From the NCBI GenBank assembly GCA_965223405.1, contig CBDCWO010000006.1, forward strand, positions 7,068,001-7,132,000: a stretch of 64,000 bases of DNA, written 5' to 3'. Shown here piece after piece: positions 7,453 to 16,242 of the stretch (within the stretch, counting starts at the first letter, position 1; each line of letters opens with the position of its first letter). This DNA comes from CBDCWO01 sp965223405. GTDB lineage: Bacteria; Bacteroidota; Bacteroidia; Chitinophagales; Saprospiraceae. The notes under the pieces were generated by a model that worked only from the letters and a program-made list of their open reading frames with translations, ran no database searches and was not told the origin of the DNA. The position numbers and the translations under genes were made by a program.

Positions 7453-9024
7453 ATGAGTAAAATATTCATCCTTATAACATTCACTTTGATGCTGAATTCG
7501 TGTAACAATCAAGTACAAGATATTAAATCATCAAGGCCTAATATTGTAATTATACTGGCAGATGATTTTGGCGTGGGTGATATTCAGGCACATTACCCAG
7601 AAAACAAAATCCCAACCCCCAACCTTGATAAACTTGCCAAAGAAGGAATGAGTTTTCAAGATGCTCACAGCAGTTCGGCAGTATGTTCACCTACTCGTTA
7701 TGGATTGCTAACAGGCAGATATAACTGGAGAACACCGTTACAAGAATGGGTCTTGGCATGCTATGAGCCACCTCTCATCAAAAAGGAAAGAACAACATTG
7801 CCTGAAATGTTGAAGACGAATGGTTATGCAACAGCTTGCATCGGAAAGTGGCATTTGGGGTGGAATTGGCAAGGAGAGCATCAAAGTGAAAGGATTGAAG
7901 AAAGAAATGGGCTTAAAAAATACCAATGGGATTATACAAAACCCATGACTGGCGGTCCAACCGAACATGGGTTTGATTACTATTTTGGCACCCATGTGCC
8001 CAATTTTCCCCCCTTCACCTATATTGAAAATGATCATGTTATTGAATTACCCATATCTATTTACAATTATGAACCAAACCCTGACTTTGTGGTTATGCCC
8101 AGAGGCTTTGAAGGTTCACCAATGGCCCCAGGATGGAAATTTGAGCAGATTTTACCTGATATTACACAAAAGGCTGTTGAATATATTCATAATCAAAGTC
8201 AAACAAAGAAACCATTTTTCTTATATTTTTCAATGACGTCTCCCCACGAACCTGTTGTTCCTTCGAAAGAATTTAGGGGCAAGAGTGGTATTGCGCCCAT
8301 TGCGGATTTTGTGATGCAGACTGATTGGTCATCAGGTCAAATTATAAATGCATTAGACGATGCAGGAATCTCGGAGAATACAATTGTGATTTTTACAGCA
8401 GACAATGGTCATTCTCATTATACCGGTTGGGATAAACTCATTGATACAGGCCACCTTCCAAGTGGACCGTACCGTGGTCATAAAGGCGATATTTGGGAAG
8501 GCGGGCATCGAGTACCATTTATTGTGAGATGGCCAGGGAAAGTTGCACCGGGCAAATCGAATAATCAGTTACTTTGCCTTACGGATATCTTTGCAACATG
8601 TGCCGAAATAGTGAGTGGAGAATCACTTCCGAACAACATTGGCGAAGATAGTTTCAGCAGCCTAAGTACCCTTCTTGGAAGTAACGACAAAACATTCCGC
8701 ACAAATCTAGTCAGTCATTCAGTAAATGGTGAATTCGCCTTCAGAAGCGGACCATGGAAAATTGTCTTCAAACTCCCGGATAATAAACTTAACTTGTCAA
8801 GAGGTAAACCAGCAATTGTAGAACTATATAACCTGGATGAAGACATTTCGGAAAAAAACAACATTGCAGAGGAACACGATGAGGTTATCGAACAGCTTAC
8901 TAATGAGTTGAGATCTGTTGTGCAGCGTGGAACAAGTAGAATGGGACCACAACAGTTGAATGATGCCATTATTAGTTTCGATACCATTCAGTTAAAACGA
9001 TGGGCAACAAACATTAACAATTGA
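7453..9024 (+). CDS. Sulfatase (family S1), lipoprotein
   Basis: The 523-residue protein has a lipoprotein signal ending at LNSC (Cys17), so it is probably anchored to a membrane facing the periplasm or cell surface. NIVIILADDFG carries the calcium-binding Asp pair. C78-S-P-T-R82 is the sulfatase signature in which Cys becomes formylglycine. IGKWHLGW and TADNGH are further active-site segments. The length is normal. Substrate cannot be assigned; the overall pattern is arylsulfatase A/GALNS-like. It stands outside the main sulfatase locus at 32-49 kb and is followed by an intron remnant. Confidence 0.9.
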   Translation: MSKIFILITFTLMLNSCNNQVQDIKSSRPNIVIILADDFGVGDIQAHYPENKIPTPNLDKLAKEGMSFQDAHSSSAVCSPTRYGLLTGRYNWRTPLQEWVLACYEPPLIKKERTTLPEMLKTNGYATACIGKWHLGWNWQGEHQSERIEERNGLKKYQWDYTKPMTGGPTEHGFDYYFGTHVPNFPPFTYIENDHVIELPISIYNYEPNPDFVVMPRGFEGSPMAPGWKFEQILPDITQKAVEYIHNQSQTKKPFFLYFSMTSPHEPVVPSKEFRGKSGIAPIADFVMQTDWSSGQIINALDDAGISENTIVIFTADNGHSHYTGWDKLIDTGHLPSGPYRGHKGDIWEGGHRVPFIVRWPGKVAPGKSNNQLLCLTDIFATCAEIVSGESLPNNIGEDSFSSLSTLLGSNDKTFRTNLVSHSVNGEFAFRSGPWKIVFKLPDNKLNLSRGKPAIVELYNLDEDISEKNNIAEEHDEVIEQLTNELRSVVQRGTSRMGPQQLNDAIISFDTIQLKRWATNINN

Positions 9025-9119
9025 AAACTATAGTCAAAATATGACTGAGAAAATATCGAAAAAGGTGAATTCCACAGCTGACAGTGCATCATAAAACATT
9101 TGGCAGATTGTGCCATATT

Positions 9120-9500
9120 TAAACTATTAAAAAATTCATCAACTAGCGAACACTTTGAGGGTCAGAGGTGAGATACCGGAATCAGACTTAATCATAGTAG
9201 TGATGAAGGTTCTATAATGGAGTTGGAGCAAGGGGTTAAGCTTGATTAGTCGGAAATTTTGAGACAACCAATGAATATGGGAAGATTGAATAAATGGAAG
9301 ACAGAGTTCTTTTACTTCCACATGTTGAAGTGGTAGGTTTAGACTCTTTCTGTCATTGACAGAAATATGAATTAATTCTAAACAAGAAGAGCCGGAGCGC
9401 CTAAGCTGAAGCTTCGGCATAAGCATATGAAGGGAGACCTTCACGTACGGATCTGTGAGGGGCTTGGGGTGAAATTTCCCTTGCCTACTCGATTGGGCTT
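9120..9500 (+). mobile_element. Group II intron remnant C (3' region, no RT gene)
   Basis: The segment AATCATAGTAGTGATGAAGG at about 9190 matches the conserved run just before the intron ORF in bacterial group II introns. The end reads ACGTACGGATCTGTGAGGGG and finishes at TTGCCTACTCGAT, the typical domain V/VI and 3' end. A GAGCCG at 9391-9396 would be the first strand of domain V, but about 30 extra bases separate it from the rest. The reverse transcriptase gene is entirely missing. It is on the plus strand, unlike remnants A and B. Confidence 0.55.
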
Positions 9501-9539
9501 CACTTTATATTCCTCTCTTCCAATTGAGTAGGTTTTTTT
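9484..9539 (+). terminator. Hairpin with T-run after intron remnant
   Basis: CCTACTCGATTGG (9484-9496) pairs with CCAATTGAGTAGG (9520-9532), followed by a run of seven T. This is a strong Rho-independent terminator shape. The left arm coincides with the 3' end of intron remnant C. Confidence 0.6.
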
Positions 9540-9600
9540 ATGCACAAATCTACACTTTCATAGTTTAATCACACCAATATCAATATACATCCAACCCCAG

Positions 9601-9771
9601 TTTACAAAATGGACTTTACCCCGATTTACCACTTAAAAACCATCATTACCCCAATAAGACTAAATTTACCCTTAGAGGTATGATTTAAATAAATGGCATT
9701 CCTATGGATTAATTTTACCCCATATTGCGCCAAATAAACTATATTTACCCCTCAAAAACCAAATTTGCCCT
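9601..9771. promoter_or_regulatory. Phased TTTACCCC motif array upstream of fic gene
   Basis: TTTACC or a close variant starts at 9615, 9625, 9645, 9665, 9714, 9744 and 9764, with a weaker copy at 9724. Spacings are close to multiples of 10 bases, so the copies fall on the same face of the helix. The last lies 17 bases before the start of the Fic gene at 9788. The layout suggests cooperative binding of a regulator, possibly autoregulation. No protein is known to me for this motif. Confidence 0.5.
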
Positions 9772-9787
9772 AGTAAATATATAATAG

Positions 9788-11281
9788 ATGAAAAAAGTAG
9801 GGGCTACATGGCTTCAAGAAAAGCTAAACATAGAAGGCTTTCGATTAACCCATGAATCATACATAGGATCAACGGATAAATCTGAATTGAGTTCAGTCAA
9901 TACTATTGTGCGAACATTTAAATCAAAATATGATGTTCGCCTGGACAGCCCAATGGCCCATTTGGAATTCGCATTGAAATACGATGATTTAAACCTAGCC
10001 TTCATTAAGGAAGTATTTACCTCTTGCGATCATCAAGTTATTTTAGAATACATAACCGAAAATCCAAATCGTAAATATCCAAGAATCATTGGATATCTGT
10101 ATGAGTTTACCGGAGGTAAACCTATAGAAGTCGAAGTTACCACTTCAAATTACACAGATGTATTAGATCCGTCTCGATATATTACTGGAAGTATTGAAAA
10201 AATATCCAAATGGAAGGTAAATGATAACCTCCTAGGATCAAATAAGTTTTGTCCAGTAATTAGAAGAACAACAAAACTCAACGAATTGCTCGATTGGAAA
10301 ATCGAAGATGCAATTGAAAATCTAAGACATCAATATTCTCCCGAAGTATTTAATCGCGCTAGCTATTATCTCTATAAAAAGGAATCTAAATCATCAAGTG
10401 AAATAGAAAGAGAAGTGCCCCCACAAGACAGAATGGAACGGTTCATTACATTGTTAGAAGAAGCTGGACAAAAGTCTTTTGAAGAATCCCTCTCTGAAGA
10501 GGAACTGGTTCGAATACAAAACGTAATTGTTGATCCAAGATACGTGGAAGATGGTTTCAGAAAATTTCAAAACTACGTTGGACAATCAATGAGAGATTAT
10601 TCTCAAAAAATCCATTATGTCTGTCCTCCACCCCAGTTTGTCAAATCTCTCATGCAAGGCTTGGTTGAACTGAATGAGAAAAGCCAGTCCATCGAAACAA
10701 TTATTAAAGCCACTATGGTCTCATTTGGTTTTGTTTACATACACCCATTTGAAGATGGGAATGGGAGAATTCATAGATTTCTAATTCATGATATACTAGT
10801 ACGAGATGGTATAGTTTCAAATAGCACAATACTTCCAGTTTCCGCTCAAATTCTTGCTAACATAGATGTATATGACACTACGTTAGAGTTGCTTTCTAAG
10901 CTGGTCGGGCGAAAAGCATCGTATGATCTTGATGATTCTGGAAAAATGACTGTCAACAATGCGATCGACATAGAAGCACTTTATCGATTTCCCGATCTAA
11001 CAAATCATTCGGTATTCTTAGCCAACGCGATACAATCAACAATTCAAAAGGATGTTCCTGAAGAACTTCTTTTTCTACAACACTATGATGAACTTAAGGG
11101 TGAAATTCAAAACATAGTAGATATGCCTGATAAAAGAGTTGATCGGATGATAATGTTCCTTCACCAAAACAGTGGCAAGCTTGCTAATCGTAAACGCAAG
11201 TTTTTTAATGAACTCACAGAAAATGAAATTGTTAGTATGGAAGAGGCCTATCATCAAGTATTTAAGAATTCTCAAAACTAA
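9788..11281 (+). CDS. Fic-domain protein (putative AMPylator), large type
   Basis: The 497-residue protein has the FIC motif H319-P-F-E-D-G-N-G-R with a following IHR, the catalytic signature of Fic enzymes that transfer AMP or another nucleotide to a target protein. A segment S202-S-S-E-I-E207-R at the right distance upstream resembles the inhibitory helix (S/T)xxxE(G/N), but carries Arg after the Glu. The N-terminal 200 residues are unlike the usual Fic_N domain, and the C-terminal 130 residues are helical. It stands alone after a phased motif array, without an obvious antitoxin partner. Toxin, defence and housekeeping roles are all possible. Confidence 0.85.
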   Translation: MKKVGATWLQEKLNIEGFRLTHESYIGSTDKSELSSVNTIVRTFKSKYDVRLDSPMAHLEFALKYDDLNLAFIKEVFTSCDHQVILEYITENPNRKYPRIIGYLYEFTGGKPIEVEVTTSNYTDVLDPSRYITGSIEKISKWKVNDNLLGSNKFCPVIRRTTKLNELLDWKIEDAIENLRHQYSPEVFNRASYYLYKKESKSSSEIEREVPPQDRMERFITLLEEAGQKSFEESLSEEELVRIQNVIVDPRYVEDGFRKFQNYVGQSMRDYSQKIHYVCPPPQFVKSLMQGLVELNEKSQSIETIIKATMVSFGFVYIHPFEDGNGRIHRFLIHDILVRDGIVSNSTILPVSAQILANIDVYDTTLELLSKLVGRKASYDLDDSGKMTVNNAIDIEALYRFPDLTNHSVFLANAIQSTIQKDVPEELLFLQHYDELKGEIQNIVDMPDKRVDRMIMFLHQNSGKLANRKRKFFNELTENEIVSMEEAYHQVFKNSQN

Positions 11282-11423
11282 ATTTCATTCCATTTGAACC
11301 TGCGGCCTAGCTGTTGAACATTGGGACAATTTGCTTCGACAATCAGTATGCACGAACTATTAAAAAGAGAAAATCGAAATAGCTTTTCTCTAGTATGAGA
11401 TTATGTCGCAAAGGTCCAACAGA
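11282..11423. other. Intergenic stretch before hairpin repeat copy 2
   Basis: No coding frame and no strong hairpin. AT-rich, with an imperfect inverted pair AGAAAATCGAAATAGC / GCTTTTCT near 11370-11392. Confidence 0.4.
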
Positions 11424-11493
11424 AATCTCTGACCTAATCCGCCAAATGCCGCCGGTATTGATTATTTTCGGAGAGGATTAGGAATCAGAGATT
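11424..11493. repeat. 70-base hairpin repeat, copy 2
   Basis: Begins AATCTCTGACC and ends GGATTAGGAATCAGAGATT; very similar to the copy at 5855-5924. The ends are inverted complements. It lies 95 bases before the start of the SnoaL-like gene. Confidence 0.65.
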
Positions 11494-11588
11494 CCTTTGA
11501 GTGGTAAAACATTAATAAAATGAATTTAACCTCAAGCTATATATATTTATATATAATCTCATTAACAAAATCCTATCAACAGTTTCAC

Positions 11589-12683
11589 ATGGAGAGAATT
11601 TATCAATGGAAATTCCTTATGTTGTTGAGCATCTATTTTCCTGTCTTTGGCAATGCCCAAAAATCTATTATTCCTTGGTACCAAAGCATTGACCCAACTG
11701 AAATTTTAATGAGCATTGAGACCATCAGCAGTCAGGCTGAAGTAACAGTATCAGATGGATTGACATACCAAACCAATTCTGTATTTCATGATCCTCAAAG
11801 AGCAATATTTCAACGGATTTATAAGGACCGTTCAATTGTTCAGGGAGTAGAAGGCAAGTATGTCTGGAGTTTTGATGGTACAGAAGAAAAAGAAGTTTCG
11901 GAAATTATTGGAAACTTGGTTTTGGGACATCAGTTCCATGCCCAAATTTTGTTTTTTGATAAACTACATCCATTTTTTAATACACCAAAAGTGGCCAAGT
12001 TTAACCAACAAGACTGTTATGTATTAACAAGTGAAAATTCAGGTTTCAAATTTTATTATAGGCAAGCAGGTTATCCCCTTGGAATGGAAATCGTAAGAAT
12101 GGAAGAAGAAAATATTATTATTAAATTTGAAGACTGGCGAAATGTTTCCGGTGTAGAATTACCGTTTTTCATTTTGATAGATGATGGTAGTAGAACATTC
12201 CGGTATGAATTTCAGCAAATAAAATTCAATAGTGGATCGATTGTTGAGTTTCGGGCACCGGAAGCCGTACTAACAGACGAGCAAAAGCTATTAAGGCACC
12301 ACAGAGTCATTATGGACGGACATTTTTTCGGATTGACATCAGCAATGAAAACCCAACAAAATGACACCATGGCCATCGTCAGTGAAGGGGAAATATACAT
12401 GGTTCAAGGCAACCAACCTGATGCTATGATTGACCGAATCATGGCCACAAGGGATTATCTAGTTTACGATGACTTGATAAGACCTAAAGTAGAAATATCA
12501 GATGATGGCACACTTGCCTGGGTAATAGCACAGGTCTATGCAGCAGGAATTAGATATGATAAAAATGGCAATTCCAATGGGCCATTGGAATTTACTTGTT
12601 CCTGGATAGAATTATATGAAAAAGTAGGTGAGAATTGGAAAATGAGTGGAAATGTATCAAATTTCCGTCCTGGTCGAAAATGA
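11589..12683 (+). CDS. Secreted protein with C-terminal SnoaL/DUF4440-like domain
   Basis: I prefer the ATG at 11589 because it gives a clean signal peptide (MERIYQWKFLMLLSIY, cleavage near GNA-QKS); an earlier in-frame ATG at 11520 adds 23 unlikely residues. The mature part has about 210 residues of beta-rich sequence resembling LolA-type or outer-membrane lipoprotein-sorting proteins. After residue 240 comes an NTF2/SnoaL-like domain with MATRDYLVYDD, GTLAWVIAQVYAAG and FTCSWIELYEKVGENWKMSG. Such domains often bind small ligands or act as processivity modules. The function is unknown. An intron remnant follows at once after the stop. Confidence 0.65.
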   Translation: MERIYQWKFLMLLSIYFPVFGNAQKSIIPWYQSIDPTEILMSIETISSQAEVTVSDGLTYQTNSVFHDPQRAIFQRIYKDRSIVQGVEGKYVWSFDGTEEKEVSEIIGNLVLGHQFHAQILFFDKLHPFFNTPKVAKFNQQDCYVLTSENSGFKFYYRQAGYPLGMEIVRMEEENIIIKFEDWRNVSGVELPFFILIDDGSRTFRYEFQQIKFNSGSIVEFRAPEAVLTDEQKLLRHHRVIMDGHFFGLTSAMKTQQNDTMAIVSEGEIYMVQGNQPDAMIDRIMATRDYLVYDDLIRPKVEISDDGTLAWVIAQVYAAGIRYDKNGNSNGPLEFTCSWIELYEKVGENWKMSGNVSNFRPGRK

Positions 12684-13124
12684 GTACATCTTATCGCAAT
12701 CGCTCTTATCTCCTGGTACTATGATCCCGCAGTACTGCGAGACTGACTTCTCAGATCTATCAACTAAGTCTGAGATCTCCCTGGGTAAGACACCGATCCT
12801 TCAATTGACATCCACAGAATCTACTAGTTAGAGATATGCTGACTATGGACATTACAAAGATGTGCTCATCCGCTCTATTTAGCCTCTGTATTCAGTTCCT
12901 ATTCGTTGGAGCCAATTTTCGTAGTCCTGCTTCCTTTCTCCGGCGGCCGAAGCCTCTGGCGAAGGACTCAGATCTAACTCGCGGTTAACACCCTTGCGAC
13001 TTACTATGGTTCAAGGCGTTACCCATGCCCATAAGGACTTTCACCTTTTAGATTAATCCGTACTTGGTGGTGACATTTATCGTCACTATCTTCATACGAA
13101 AAGATGCCCATGCTGGGCACACAC
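12684..13124 (-). mobile_element. Group II intron remnant B (5' region)
   Basis: On the minus strand the 5' end at 13124 reads GTGTGTGCCCAGCATGGGCA, followed by domain-I-like sequence (AGTAAGTCGCAAGGGTGTTA, CTTCGCCAGAGGCTTCGGCC). Further on is GAAGTCAGTCTCGCAG and ATCATAGTACC, which resembles the stretch before the intron ORF. It ends at the 3' end of the SnoaL-like gene without RT or domain V. It is homologous to remnant A (2391-4029) but has no IS110, so it shows what A looked like before that insertion. Confidence 0.5.
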
Positions 13125-13127
13125 AAT

Positions 13128-13185
13128 GGCTCACCGCGCCATGTCGCCCTTCGGGACACCATAGGCAAGTAGCCTCAACGTTGGC
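13128..13185. repeat. Imperfect palindrome P2 before DUF2200 gene
   Basis: GGCT (13128-13131) pairs with AGCC (13171-13174). Inside, ATGTCGCCC pairs with GGGACACCAT around TTC. CGTTGGC follows at 13179-13185. The layout equals P1, P3 and P4. On the minus strand it abuts the 5' end of intron remnant B. Confidence 0.5.
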
Positions 13186-13222
13186 AGCAATTAAAAACAC
13201 TACAATAAAAAAAAGATTAGAC

Positions 13223-13600
13223 ATGAAAGTCACAGCAGAAAAAAATGAAAAGGTTGCCAATATGATATTTGCATCCATTTATCCATTATACCTGAATAGA
13301 TTGGAGAAAAATGGTAGAACAAAAGAAGAACTTAATCAAGTAATTAAATGGCTTACTGGTTTTGATCAAGATGCTTTACAAACACTTATTGATGAAAAAG
13401 CAACTTTTAGAACATTTTTTCAAAAAGCTAAAATAAATCCTTACGCAAAATTGATTAAAGGAGTCGTTTGTGGTTATCGAATTGAAGAAATAGAAGATGA
13501 ATTTGAATTGTATAAACAATGTAGACAAATGGAAAAGCTGATTGATGAATTGGCAAGGGGTCGTAAAATGGAAAAAATATTAAGGGGTGAAAAAAAATGA
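13223..13600 (+). CDS. DUF2200-family protein
   Basis: The 125-residue product from the ATG at 13223 has the conserved opening NMIFASIYPLYLNRLEKNGR, then EELNQVIKWLTGFD, the segment INPYAKLIKGVVCGYRIEEI, and the closing KLIDELARGRKMEKIL. All are hallmarks of DUF2200 (small cytoplasmic alpha-helical proteins of unknown role). A longer frame open from 13064 reads through the palindrome and is not credible. The VOC gene begins 4 bases after its stop, so the two are a small operon and one cargo unit behind palindrome P2. Confidence 0.85.
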   Translation: MKVTAEKNEKVANMIFASIYPLYLNRLEKNGRTKEELNQVIKWLTGFDQDALQTLIDEKATFRTFFQKAKINPYAKLIKGVVCGYRIEEIEDEFELYKQCRQMEKLIDELARGRKMEKILRGEKK

Positions 13601-13604
13601 AAAT

Positions 13605-13961
13605 ATGAATACAACAACATTTTTAACATTCGTAAGCGACCAAAGCGGAAAGGCTGAGGAGGCGATAAATTTTTACACTTCCATTTCTCCGAATTCGGAA
13701 ATTAAAAGCATAAAAATATACTCGGAAGGAGAGGCAGGAGGCACACCCGAACTTATTAAATATGGAGAATTTACATTAAATGGAACTGATTACCTGGTTT
13801 CTGAAAGTAATTACAAACAGGCTTGGTCATTTACACCCGCAGTTTCAATCTTAATAAGTGATAATTCTGATGACTTGATGCAAACACTTTTCGAAAAACT
13901 TTCCTCAAATGGTGGTCAGATAATGGTTCCTGGACAAAATATAATTAGATATTTTAAGTAA
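13605..13961 (+). pseudogene. VOC-family protein, C-terminally truncated
   Basis: From MNTTTFLTFVSDQSGKAEEA the sequence follows the intact paralogue at 4136-4564 closely through GGQIMVP. It then diverges to a short tail (GQNIIRYFK) and stops. The closing strand DYGFGKKFGWCQDKYGISW of the VOC fold is missing, so the last beta-strands cannot form and the protein is probably non-functional. It follows the DUF2200 gene directly. The paralogues share context, each lying behind a palindrome and an intron remnant. Confidence 0.7.
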
Positions 13962-13997
13962 TCATTGGTTTGGACAATGAAATAATCGCAACCTATT

Positions 13998-15467
13998 ATG
14001 AGATCAATACACTTACTCTATTTTAAAGATTTGCTTTTCATAGGCTTTATTGCCTGTTCACTTGTTAATTGCCTGGGACAGGAGGAATTGAGCAACAGTA
14101 AGCCAAATATAATTCTCATCCTGGCAGACGACTTAAGTTATAAGGACATTAGCTTTCTTGGACAAAAGAAGTTTGAAACACCCTTTATTGATAAACTATG
14201 TGAAAACGGCATGTTTTTCAACTATGCCTATGCCGGTTCGCCCGAATGTGCCCCTTCCCGATGCTCTTTACTGGAGGGGAAACATACCGGACATTGTCGG
14301 ATAAGGCAGAATAGTCCGGTCGCCGGGAAAAAACAATTACGCGATGAAGACATTACGATTGCAGAACTCCTTAAAAAGGCTGGTTATACTTCAGGTTTAG
14401 TTGGTAAATGGGGCATTGGGGAGGAGGAAGGCTCTGGGGCACCATACAACCATGGTTTTGATTATACTTACAGTTATTCCAAGTCTCATTCTTATTACCC
14501 TGATTATATAATTGAGAATGGTAAAAAAGTGCAGATTCCAGGGAATGCAGGGTACAACCTGAAAAAAGCCTATCAACACAATTCACACAAAACAGGTATC
14601 AATATTTACGATGATCATGGTAACATAAAGCCTTTTGGAATCAAAATTGCCGGGGAAGCCCAATATTCACAAAACCTGATACAACAAAAGGCAAAATCAT
14701 TTATACAGGCAAATAAGGATAATCCATTTTTCCTCTATTATGCCACCCAATTGCCACATGGGCCCACCGTTGCCCCCAATATCAGTAAGTATAAGTACAA
14801 GCCCTGGAGCCAGAAGCAAAAAGAGTGGGCAGCGATGATTAATGTTCTTGACCAGGATGTTGGAGAACTGGTGGAGTTGACCCGGAAGTTGGATATTGAT
14901 GAAAATACAATCTTCATTTTTGCAAGCGATAATGGATATTCGCAATGGGGATATTTTGCCAGACCACACTGGGAAGATGATCCGGTATTCAAAAATAAGG
15001 GCGAATTCAGGGGAGGTAAATTTGCCCCGCTGGAAGGAGGTGTTCGAATACCGATGATTGCTTATTGTCCGGGGAAGATTAAGCACGGAAAATCAAACCA
15101 TATTGTTTCTTTGGTTGATTTGTTTGCTACAGTTGCCGATATAGCCGGGGTTTCTCCTCCTGAAAACGACGGAATTAGTTTCGTTCCTGTTTTAGCAGGT
15201 AATCCTGAAAAACAGCAACAACACGAATATTTATACTGGGGAGGAGCAACTTTCGCAAAACATGCACAAGCCGTTCGAATGGGAAACTGGTTTGCATATA
15301 GGGAACATCCGCTTAAACCTATGATGCTTTGGGATTTGTCTATAGATCCGTCTTGTAAAAACAGTGTTGCCGGGGCGCATGGTAGTTTAATCAGGAAAAT
15401 GGAAAGGATAATGGACAAGGAACATGTTTATAGTCCGGAGTATATTAATCCGGGAGACAAAGAATAA
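13998..15467 (+). CDS. Sulfatase (family S1)
   Basis: The 489-residue protein starts with a signal segment (FIGFIACSLVNC, probable lipoprotein Cys25). NIILILADDLSYKD carries the metal-binding Asp pair; C84-A-P-S-R is the formylglycine site within SPECAPSRCSLLEGKHTGHC; LVGKWGIGEE and FASDNGYSQWGYF supply further active-site residues. Arylsulfatase A-type by overall order. The C-terminal part is of normal length. It follows the VOC pseudogene and precedes a long decayed stretch. Substrate unknown. Confidence 0.9.
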   Translation: MRSIHLLYFKDLLFIGFIACSLVNCLGQEELSNSKPNIILILADDLSYKDISFLGQKKFETPFIDKLCENGMFFNYAYAGSPECAPSRCSLLEGKHTGHCRIRQNSPVAGKKQLRDEDITIAELLKKAGYTSGLVGKWGIGEEEGSGAPYNHGFDYTYSYSKSHSYYPDYIIENGKKVQIPGNAGYNLKKAYQHNSHKTGINIYDDHGNIKPFGIKIAGEAQYSQNLIQQKAKSFIQANKDNPFFLYYATQLPHGPTVAPNISKYKYKPWSQKQKEWAAMINVLDQDVGELVELTRKLDIDENTIFIFASDNGYSQWGYFARPHWEDDPVFKNKGEFRGGKFAPLEGGVRIPMIAYCPGKIKHGKSNHIVSLVDLFATVADIAGVSPPENDGISFVPVLAGNPEKQQQHEYLYWGGATFAKHAQAVRMGNWFAYREHPLKPMMLWDLSIDPSCKNSVAGAHGSLIRKMERIMDKEHVYSPEYINPGDKE

Positions 15468-15562
15468 TCATTAAATAATAGATTAACCAATATCAAGGAC
15501 AATAAAAAAACTAGCCAGCTTACTTAGCCTTTGGTATGTCTACGCCAAGCACTGGTTGTAGA

Positions 15563-15786
15563 TTACAATTGGTAGGTTGATCCTTGCCGATCCGTAGTAC
15601 ACCACTTCTTCTTTGACAATTCACGTTTCCTTTTATATTCAGCATCATCCTTTATCCTTGATCGCTCACTGGCATTCTTGCGAACCTGTTGGAAGCTGGA
15701 TTCTCCACAATATTTTTGATTTCCTTTTAGCCGTGGGTTCTTTGTCTTTGATTACCACAATGACAACAGATAAATGTCTTGGCCAT
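15563..15786 (-). pseudogene. IS-associated zinc-ribbon ORF, frameshifted
   Basis: From a minus-strand ATG at 15786 the frame reads MAKTFICCHCGNQRQRTHG and stops. A shifted frame continues with LKGNQKYCGESSFQQVRKNA and DDAEYKRKRELSKKKW. Together they match a small protein with a CxxC...YC zinc-ribbon opening and a basic RKNxxERxxxKxDxEYxxKR tail. Such ORFs commonly accompany transposases. It is broken by at least one frameshift. Identification is by pattern memory only. Bases 15468-15562 show no gene. Confidence 0.45.
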
Positions 15787-16149
15787 CTCTATCACTTTAT
15801 TAGCAATGTAGCTCGTGACATTTCTTTGTTCTATTATTGGGACTTTTTAATTCTGCCCTTTTTTACTGGTAAGGGTTTTTACCGTTTAGTGGTAAGGTTC
15901 TTGGCCGGTAACGAAATCCTAAATCCCTCTTCTTTCGTATCTCTCTCGGTACGGACAGTACGTTTCAAATCTCATCCTTTCCATACCCACCCGCTTGCGG
16001 GCATTCACCCTACGGGATCGGTCAGTCATTTTGGTAAGGTCTACTAACTTTCTACCTATCTCCGCTCAGCCCACCCGAAAGGTCTGCTTTTATTTATTCT
16101 ATGTACTTTTACTAGAATTAATTAATAGCCATTCAAGGCACACCCTTCT
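15787..16149. repeat. Decayed mobile-element sequence with shared end repeat
   Basis: No credible gene. Bases 16066-16145 share about 80 bases (beginning AGCCCACCCGAAAGGTCTGC) with 29119-29291, where a 95-base segment separates the two halves. Both copies lie just before an imperfect palindrome and cargo gene. A hairpin CCCGCTTGCGGG is at 15990-16001. The minus strand of the palindrome-proximal end begins GTGTGCC plus a small hairpin, like an intron 5' end. Confidence 0.4.
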
Positions 16150-16204
16150 GGCAAGATGTTTTACTCGCTATCGCATCGCACGACGCTTGCCTTTGAGCGT
16201 TATG
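16150..16204. repeat. Imperfect palindrome P3 before fic gene
   Basis: GGCAAG (16150-16155) pairs with CTTGCC (16186-16191); CGTTATG follows at 16198-16204. Same layout as P1, P2 and P4, with different arms. Confidence 0.45.
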
Positions 16205-16242
16205 TCCAAGATTAGGAAAAGAAAGAAAAATCTTGTAAATTG

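Noticed and set aside
9788..11281. Fic toxin-antitoxin pair
   Set aside because: No small antitoxin gene is adjacent and the inhibitory helix appears to be in the same chain.
15613..16047. 144-codon plus-strand frame
   Set aside because: It is the opposite strand of the decayed zinc-ribbon ORF and shared repeat; low-complexity hydrophobic translation.
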